From Leptidea sinapis (taxonomy: Eukaryota; Arthropoda; Insecta; Lepidoptera; Pieridae), in contig NC_066304.1 of the NCBI RefSeq assembly GCF_905404315.1, forward strand, positions 2,604,001 to 2,668,000: DNA of 64,000 nt, written 5' to 3'. The notes under the pieces are model-generated. The model ran no database searches. It saw nothing but the letters and a program-made list of their open reading frames with translations, and had not been told where the DNA came from. Every line of letters starts with the position of its first letter. Positions within the stretch are counted from its first letter, which is position 1. Below, one piece after another: positions 56,813 to 64,000 of the stretch. The position numbers and the translations under genes are program-made.

Positions 56813-57028
56813 GATAGATATTCCCAAAAGAATTATCTCTCATATATTATTCTTTCGCGTAGTAAGCACTCTGTAATCCAAGTGTTATCAGCAAAATACG
56901 GTTCATTTGCCAAAAGCACCTTTATACTTTCTCCATTATTACTATCTTTACACACAAACTTTAAAGGAAATATATTTCCGTGAATTTTAAGGCAGCTTTA
57001 TAAAATATGCAGGGCACATTTCATCATT

Positions 57029-57056
57029 TCAGCCGGAAGACGTCGTCTCCCCCAAA
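57029..57056 (-). mobile_element. RTE-type LINE scrap
   Basis: tttcagccggaagacgtcgt then ctcccccaaa, with internal deletion. Confidence 0.4.
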
Positions 57057-57137
57057 AAGGGCATAGTATGTAGAAGTAACCATTCAAATGAATTGGTAAA
57101 TTTAATATTTTTTGTTTACAACACTGGATTTCTTACT

Positions 57138-57449
57138 TTTTTATGATAATAAGGGGCGAGGCGAGGAGGACGTTCAGCAGATGGTAATTGATACGTCCTT
57201 CCCATTACAACGCAGTGCCACTCATGATTCTTGAAAAACCCATAATTCTGAGTGGCACTACAACTGCGCTCGTCACCTTGAGACATAAGATGTTAAATCT
57301 CATTTGCCCAGTAATTTCACTAGCTACGGCGCTCTTCTGACTGAAACACAGTAATGCTTACACATTACTGCTTCACGGCAGAAATAGGCGACGTTGTGGT
57401 ACCCATAATCTAACCAGCATTCTGTGCAAAGGTGCCTCCCACTGGTCAA
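57138..57449 (-). mobile_element. SINE copy 11
   Basis: atgataataaggggcgag to aggtgcctcccactgg. Both arms of the inverted pair are changed together: gtgccactca (57215-57224) and tgagtggcac (57249-57258). Confidence 0.83.
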
Positions 57450-57738
57450 ACTTCTTAAGAACAAAAATAAGAATAATTTATTAAAAACTATATTTTTACA
57501 TATGCATTGTCATTAAATTACAATTAGTTTAAATGTTTTACAAGCTTATATATATGACTACATTGTGATTGTCATTGAATCGCCACACTAGTCAGACACT
57601 GTATCGTGGGATTAAATAAAGCTAGCTATGATTAACAGTAAACCATTATCAAGGTAGTCATCATTGTCATTACTATGGCAAATTGTGACGATACTGTAAA
57701 ATAACAATTTAATTAAATAACTACAAATTTATCAATTA

Positions 57739-58756
57739 CTAGCTGTGACCTGGCAGACTTCGTACTGCCTCAATCGATAAATAAAATACCTAAACATTTG
57801 TATAAAATAAACTTAAAACATATAAAATAAATGCTCGGTACGAATGAAATTTTATTATTATTTTCGATTTATTACACAAGATATTCCTTACTTACAAAAC
57901 AGAGTTTTCCTGAAATACTAGCTATTTATAAGGTATCAATTTGATATTGATAGACACACACAGTTATGTTACAGTCTGTTAATCAATTCAAAGCTTTCTG
58001 ATAAATTTTTTGTTTTGTTGGTGCGGTGAGGTTCAGAAATTTTATTTTTGGACAAAACTTAAGATTTATCAATCTATATAAAAATAATCTGATATATAGT
58101 TAACAACTGTAGTTAATCTACCTACTACAGTTACCTAAAATTAATTTTATTTTTTACCTCCTGAGAAAGTTAGAAAGAATTAAAAATGCTATTTTTTTTT
58201 TTTAATTATTTATTTATCATATTACATATACCGATATAAAACCAGGTCAGCTTAGCATCTAAAAAAACCACAAAGGTTAACAACTAATGCTAATAACACT
58301 AAATAATACGTCACAACTCACAATTTATGCTATAAATTAAATGAACAACAGTGAAAATATTTTAAAAGACATAAAAACGAATAAATATAACTTATAAATA
58401 TGACTTAGCAGGTTCAAATTCTCTTAGCTGCCATAATTTTTCTAGTAGATAATCTTTTAGTCTGTAATTAATGTTTTTAGTATTTAAATTTTGCCGCTCA
58501 ATGAAAGGCAGCTCATTTTGCAAGCAAACAATTAGTTATTCATTTTAAACTATTATTTTAATTTGATTTCTGAACGACGGGGGACACATCAAAGAAAAAT
58601 CAAAATCGTTGTTTTTATTTAATTCCGAGCATTTTCATATTTATTCACCTTCTCTGGACTTCCACAAATAATTCAAGCCCAAAATTAGCCAAATCAGTCC
58701 AGCCGTTCGAGTTTTAGCGAGACTAACGAACAGCAATTCATTTTTATATATATAGA
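57739..58756 (-). mobile_element. Helitron, non-autonomous (family H3), with nested LINE
   Basis: CTAG at 57739-57742 after A, GA at 58755-58756 before T. Interior matches 17504-18178. Length 1018 bp because of the insertion at about 58188-58545. Confidence 0.87.
58188..58545 (-). mobile_element. LINE 3' fragment nested in a Helitron
   Basis: Starts with a T run on plus (58191-58202, poly-A on minus). The minus frame gives ELPFIERQNLNTKNINYRLK, then DYLLEKLWQLREFEPAKSYL and stop, a plausible RT C-terminal tail (LPxxxR...KxxLKxYLL type). Absent from the sister Helitron. Confidence 0.65.
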
Positions 58757-59608
58757 TTCAAGAAATTAAAAAAAAGTAAGGTAACAACATGTGTGTGTTA
58801 ACAACAGCAATATCTATTTTTAGATTCAATACGACATTCAAACTTGAGACAAACTTAATAATATGTAGAAGGAGATACCCAACGTCCTTCAGTCGTGAAA
58901 TAAAGTACTTTTAGAACGATAAATTATTCAAGTCACTGCTCGTTTTACAAACCTCTCGATCTAAGAAACTTTCCAATAAGTGCGATATTGAATGCTAGAT
59001 TAGAAAGTTAATCGGATTCTTGGATATTTTCTTTGGTCTCATCACAAAGACTTAATTAAACATAAAATCTCCATTTCTTTTTTATTTTTCTCTTCACTTC
59101 CGCTAGCTTTCGTGGTTAGATTTTTTTTATAACAACCCAAAATCCTTCCACCCGACTAGCAATGCCGATCCTAATTATCATATATAGTATCATTTAACTA
59201 CATTCGATTTGAATATCTAACTAAATAATAAAATTCGCGGTTGCATTTCCTTTAATGATAAATAAAATAATTTAAAACTAGCATTTATGGCTGTACTGTG
59301 TTTACATGCTATAAAATAATTAAAGAGCCTTTTTGCTACACCAAAATTTTTGCATCACATGAATTGAGGTAGGCACCTTCATCTTTATATATTATTTGAA
59401 TTAAAACATTAACTGTTTATCCTGAAGTCTTGACTACAGATTAGTCAGACTATGTATACTATATATAGTATACTAGAAATGACTTCAAAAAGATTTTAGT
59501 AAGTGCCTTTTATTTTACGCCTTTAAAAGGATTTCTCTGAGAGCAATGTGCCTCTAGGCTTCTAACAGTTTCCATTACTATCATCCTCTTACAGTTCATG
59601 GGAACTAG
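58757..59608. other. No recognised feature
   Basis: AT-rich, no coding supported. Confidence 0.4.
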
Positions 59609-59935
59609 TCTTTTTTTTTATGAAAATAAGGGACGAGATGAGCAGGACGTTCAGCTCCGGGTAATAGATTCACCCTGTCCATTACAATGCAGTGCCGCTC
59701 AGGATTAGAGAGGGATAAACCCAAAAATTCTGAGCGGCACTACGATTGCGCTCGTCACCTTGAGACATAAGATGTTAAGTCTCATTTGCACAGTAATTTC
59801 ACTCGGTACGGCGCCCTTCAGACCGAAACACAGTAATGTTTACACATTACACAGCTTCATGGCAAAAATAGGTGCCGTTGTGGTACCCATAATCTAGTCG
59901 GCATTCTGTGCAAAGGTGCCTCCCACTGGTGAAAT
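59609..59935 (-). mobile_element. SINE copy 12
   Basis: tttttttttatgaaaataag to ggtgcctcccactgg; complete with T run (A tail). Confidence 0.83.
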
Positions 59936-60907
59936 CCAATTCTAACCAACTGTGAGCTCGTCATTCCTTCGTTTGTCCTACTGACCTTATTTTCTATAAC
60001 CATCTCTGTTATAACTTTCTGATACTAATTTACTGCATTGGTTCAGGATCCTTCGCATGTGACCTCTCCATCTCCAACTGAGCTGATCTATTTTTGACAG
60101 CATTTGACGTCTAAGAAAGGTTAACTTTTTGCGCCAAAGCTAAACGTTTCTTAAAACAGATATTTAATTTATTAAGAAAACTTTTCAGAACTTATAAGGA
60201 AACGATGTTATATTTGGTTTTATATACTTTATTTGATGACTGTAAAATTAAATATATGAGAAATGTTTACATGTGTCTTATACTAATTTGTATAGGTAAG
60301 ACTCGTCTCAACATTTAGTGAATGTGTTTATTTGGATAAAAAAGACATTGTAGGTAACCTTATTTGGTAATCAGTTAAGCATAAACCTTTCCCTTCTTAG
60401 TACCTTTAAGTACCAAAAGCTTATGTTTAGAATAAATGATGCCAAGAAAATATATCTCTTAGCTGTTGACTGCTATACAGACTTGCTGTTTGGTATTTAT
60501 TTATGTTTTATGAACAATTCCAAACAACGACACTAATAGTTGTTTTACGAGATTTAATTATAAATGTATTCAAAGGGGTCGTTAGTAGATTCCACGAGAA
60601 ACTTTACGAATTATGTGCTCTTTGTAAACAACTATCTAACTCTATATAATTTATTGTATATGAACTGGATATTTGACTTTTGGTACATTTGGACACATCT
60701 AATTTTCAAGACTGCTAGTAGAAATTTATACTTTAGTTATTATTATAGAATATTTTCTTATGAATTATATTTTATAGGAACTACCGAATGCGACTCTGCC
60801 ACATAAGTTATATAGCGTGACACAACAATTATGGCGCCATTAAATGATAGAATAACAAAGTTTCTCATCACTTCTTCTCCCCATGTCAAAGCCCCTTTAC
60901 CAACTGG
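59936..60907. other. No recognised gene
   Basis: An 80-codon AT-rich frame at 60564-60806 (plus) is rich in F, Y and L and looks compositional. Confidence 0.35.
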
Positions 60908-60966
60908 TATAGTCAAAGTCAAATAAACTTTATTCAATTAGGCTTAAACTAAGTGCTTATGAATAG
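60908..60966 (-). mobile_element. LINE 3' tail
   Basis: tagtcaaagtcaaataaact then ttattcaattaggcttaaac, the reverse of the tail type at 30245-30372. Confidence 0.5.
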
Positions 60967-60972
60967 TCAAGT

Positions 60973-61392
60973 CTTAGATTAAGGGTTGGTCTCCGCTGCG
61001 CTCCAACTAGGTACCGCAGGCGTGGTCGCAAAGTGCGGCAACTAACCTAAAAACTAACTACACCAAAGTGGGCGCACTCGAGCCATTCTCAAACAATATG
61101 TGACGTTGACATGCCACATGTTCTGTTAAACTTTGCTAATAATTGAAACTAAAATGGCGGGTTGTGTAGTAAAACTTTGTAAAAATAATACTACTACAAA
61201 TAAGAAAGACACTGGAATCACATATCATCAGTAAGTAATGTGTATTTTATTAATAACAATGAAAAATAACACGCGTATGTAACAAAATTTGAAAGATCTA
61301 TGCATCTAATAGTTGCCGTAATAAAAAAGCTATCATTCTTAGGTAGTGCGGTATCTTGTTGGAGCGTAGCGGAGACCAATTCTTAATCGAAG
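60973..61392 (+). mobile_element. P-like (THAP) element, copy E, complete with intact first exon
   Basis: 420 bp with TIR cttagattaagggttggtct and the complement of gaccaattcttaatcgaag, flanked by perfect 8-bp duplications AGTCAAGT (60965-60972 and 61393-61400), as P elements make. The frame from 61154 to 61230 encodes MAGCVVKLCKNNTTTNKKDT then GITYH, the first third of a THAP domain (C-x4-C, followed by ITYH where the family has (I/T)(S/T)(F/Y)H), and stops at a splice donor GTAAGT at 61231. The rest of the transposase is deleted. Confidence 0.87.
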
Positions 61393-61400
61393 AGTCAAGT

Positions 61401-61975
61401 GTTGTTGCAATATGTTATGGTATTGTCACTCCTTTGGTACATAAATATATTACTTTTCTATTCTTTGTTGACAACAAACCAACGCAAACCTAAACCTAAG
61501 TACCTATTATGAATGTTGGGCAAATTTTCATAACATAGTTCTTTGTTTGCTGCCGGTGTTTTCTTCTATCAATAACAATAATAATTGTATGTTCCATTTC
61601 CTTGCAAGGTAACGGGGAGATTCAAGTCCTTTATCATATTATATCGTTTACAGTCCAGTTACAGTTACATTATAACTCCTGGATATAAGGTCGTATATCA
61701 TCTTAATAATTCACGATTAAGTTCGTTATCTCTTTTATGTGATAAAAGTGCTGACGCGGAAAATTTTGTTTTGCCATGACATAAATTAAGGTGCTTCGCG
61801 CACGCTCAATGTATGAATGAAATTATTGTAATGTCATTGGCTGAAAAGGTTCTTATTTCTATTTCTACTATATAGGTAGGACCAACATATTGTACTGAAA
61901 TCATCTCCAAAACACGCGGCTCATACGGTTTAACTATTATTGCTTTCAGTTCAGTAGTTTTTGCTGTATCATCAT
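61401..61975. other. No recognised feature
   Basis: AT-rich; no coding supported. Confidence 0.4.
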
Positions 61976-62180
61976 CATCGTCATCAGCTGGTAGACGTCC
62001 ACTGCTGGGCAAAAGCCTCCCCCAAATAGCCATGACAATCGGTCCTGCGCTGCCCTCATCCAACGTATTCCGCGATCTTGACCAGATCGTCGGTCCATCT
62101 TGTGTTCCTACTACATGGTCACCAGTCGAGGGAATTTCTGCCCCACCGGCCGTCTGTCCGTCGAGCTATGTGTCCTGTCA
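61976..62180 (-). mobile_element. RTE-type LINE 3' remnant
   Basis: catcagctggtagacgtcca, gccctcatccaacgtattcc and gatcttgaccagatcgtcgg on plus; the minus strand is the ORF end with small deletions. Confidence 0.8.
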
Positions 62181-63022
62181 CATTAACAAAAAAATATAAA
62201 ACAAATTAACAAAAAAATCACCAACTTCAAAACACTCTTCCAAAACAATGGATTGAATGCACTAAAAAGTATAAAAATAATTGCGTATTTTATACCTACA
62301 ATCTAATGAATTTATTTATTTTTAATTTTTAGTGAATATATGTAGATCTACTAAATTTTGCAATGCAACAATGAACGTAAGCGCATTGCAATTTGATTAC
62401 ATTGTTGAAATCTTAATTTTGTGCAGCCATCTTGGAGTTCAAAAATGAATTATTTTTTTATTCATTTATTATAAACTACTTGAAGAATACAGATACTCGA
62501 TTTTATTTATTACTTTTCATATTTTTTTTTCAAAGTAAAGCTAACTGATTCCAAAGCATCATCCATTGCCCAAAACACGAGTTGTTTAGACATTATACTC
62601 TTATTTGTACAAGTGTACTTGAGCAGTCTGTGGTCTCTTCGGAATATCATGTATTTGTATAAGTTTAAACTTGCGAACGTATTATATTATTCCTATTTAC
62701 TATCGACATCCAAGCTTCTACGTTACTATTCATTTCAATTTCAAAATCTTAAATTTTAAAATTTTCCATTAATTATAACAATTTCTGTGTCTCAATTCCA
62801 ACCAGCATCACAAAATTATTATTATTACTGTCCGGAGTCCGGACCGTACCGAGTACGACGCTAGACCAATTGGTGCGAGGCGCCATACCAAATCCGATCA
62901 TGTGTTTAGGCAATTAGTAGTGACTCCAACTCGCGCTTGAACACTCGCTGGGCGCTGGTGTCCTTCACGAAGTTTGTGGAACAAAGATGATGTAAATCAG
63001 GGGTGGGACAGACGCCTTAAAG
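62181..63022. other. Repeat-like AT-rich sequence, then GC-rich edge
   Basis: 62205-62345 begins ccaacttcaaaac and resembles a degraded copy of the repeat at 53962-54314. 62830-62990 is GC-richer with no recognised feature. Confidence 0.3.
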
Positions 63023-63960
63023 TTTTTTTTTTTTTTTCGAGAGGAGTAAAATACATTTACGTATTGAAGACCCCGAAACGGGGCCCAAATGTCGGGCTTG
63101 GGTGTAAACACCCCCCACCGACTAAAAACCTCCTCTGTGCTGATAGCCCTGAAGGCTTTTACAGCGAAGCCGGGCGGGGGCCTTGGAGGCCGAAAATGAA
63201 GCTCACAGGCGCGGGGCGTCTCGAACGGAGACTCGAACCTCGGACCGCCTGCTCACTAGGCTGGATGGAGAGAAGATCACTAACGATCTATTATATCTGT
63301 TCGTCCAGTGGACTCTAGGTTTGACGAGACTTCGCACTCGCCGGCGAGTGCGGTGATATATGTATGTAAGTATGTGTGAGTGTGTGACTATTTGTGTGTA
63401 GTGTTATTGTAGGTGTGTGATTTGTGATGTGAGCGTGAGTGGTGTTAAACGATTACAGGACGAGGACTATCTCGTCGGGCTTCTATCAAAGTGTGTGAAT
63501 CGTATTATCGGTATTATCGGTTGTGGCCGCTGGAATTCGTCAAAGTGACGAGTGGCAGCGGTTTGATGCACACGGCCGCGCCTACGTCTTCGAGGGCGGT
63601 GTGGTTGGTTTGGTGTCGGTGTTGGTGATGGTGCTGGTGTCGCGTTCGCGATCGTAATATAGTCGTCCGGGTCGACTAGTACGTGACGAGGTCGCCTCTG
63701 TTTATTCAGACTGTGGTCTAGAGGAGTGTAAGCACATGGCTCCCTCACCAAGATATAAGGGTGCTCGGCCACCTTATCAAAGTAGCGTCGCGATATCTCC
63801 TTGAAATGTTGAGCGATGGTCGGCAGCTAAAGATCGCGATGGAGATCTACGTTACGAACGAACCACGGTGCTCCGGTGGCCGTGCGCGTGAATCTATTAG
63901 GAACCACTTGCAAACGCCGCAAGTGAATCCTCTAAGTTCTATGTTGTGACAAAATTAAAT
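63023..63960 (-). mobile_element. Jockey-clade LINE, ORF2 C-terminus, 3' UTR and A tail
   Basis: Minus frame entering near the window edge: PNRFTRTATGAPWFVRNVDL, HRDL, one TAG at 63827-63829, LPTIAQHFKEISRRYFDKVA, EHPYILVREPCAYTP, RRPRHVLVDPDDYITIA, a P/T-rich and Arg-rich tail, and stop at 63467-63469. APWFVRN, the FF/YFD motif and RRPR(H/N)VLxDPDD are Jockey-clade ORF2 end motifs. The 3' UTR has the ccccgaaacgggg hairpin (63071-63083) and ends in a 15-base A run (T run at 63023-63037). Apart from the single nonsense codon the frame is open, so the copy is fairly young. The remainder lies beyond the window. Confidence 0.83.
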
Positions 63961-64000
63961 AACTAACTCTACGCGCAATTTCAACATGGTAAATGCAATA

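Noticed and set aside
60564..60806. 80-codon plus-strand frame
   Set aside because: Very AT-rich with F/Y/L/N-rich composition and no motif; likely chance.
63467..63772. Possible host gene with Pro/Arg-rich tail
   Set aside because: The upstream frame APWFVRN...LPTI and RRPRHVLVDPDD are Jockey-clade ORF2 end motifs, so it is a LINE.
1..64000. CRISPR array, bacterial operon or ribosomal RNA
   Set aside because: The tandem repeats have no regular spacers of unique sequence, there are no operon-like gene runs and no rRNA signature; composition and elements are those of an insect nuclear genome.

Overview
This window reads as nuclear DNA of a moth or butterfly. It is AT-rich, has very low coding density, and carries several repeat types that I recognise from Lepidoptera: an abundant ~300 bp SINE with a GTGCCGCTCA/TGAGCGGCAC stem, Helitrons whose 3' end is GGGTCAGCTAG, RTE- and Jockey-type LINE tails, and THAP-domain (P-like) non-autonomous transposons. 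There is no prokaryotic organisation, CRISPR array or rRNA.

The main host gene is on the minus strand and spans about 7679-44099. It has five coding exons: 44063-44099, 22023-22189, 20314-20497, 12857-12996 and 7679-7954. Splice sites and phases are compatible throughout. The exons sum to 804 nt (267 residues plus stop). The product has a signal peptide and two Ig domains with the exon pattern and motifs of the insect Beaten path (Beat) family, which are extracellular partners of Sidestep receptors in axon guidance and synaptic matching. Intron 1 is about 21.9 kb. Most other features from 8 to 44 kb are transposon insertions in its introns. A second, weaker host candidate is a plus-strand exon at 27830-27926 inside intron 1, encoding a short basic N-terminus and a hydrophobic anchor followed by a GTAAGT donor.

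Region by region: 1-7.6 kb holds a Jockey-like LINE pseudogene, a LINE tail, a SINE and a P-like element. 7.7-22.2 kb holds Beat exons 2-5 among Helitrons, P-like elements, RTE remnants, a 57-bp minisatellite and a stack of two Helitrons, one of which contains a 410-bp TIR element. 22-44 kb is intron 1, with LINE tails, SINEs, an I-like LINE with a YGDD motif, a 100-bp tandem repeat, a hammerhead-like motif and an 836-bp TIR element with 9-bp target duplications. 44-64 kb is upstream flank: a duplicated segment separated by two Helitrons, an internally deleted mariner, more SINEs and Helitrons, and at the right edge a Jockey-clade LINE 3' end.

All coordinates come from reading by eye. Exon edges, TIR/TSD edges and motif positions were counted base by base. 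Edges of degraded repeats are approximate. Family names rest on remembered sequence character, not on a search.
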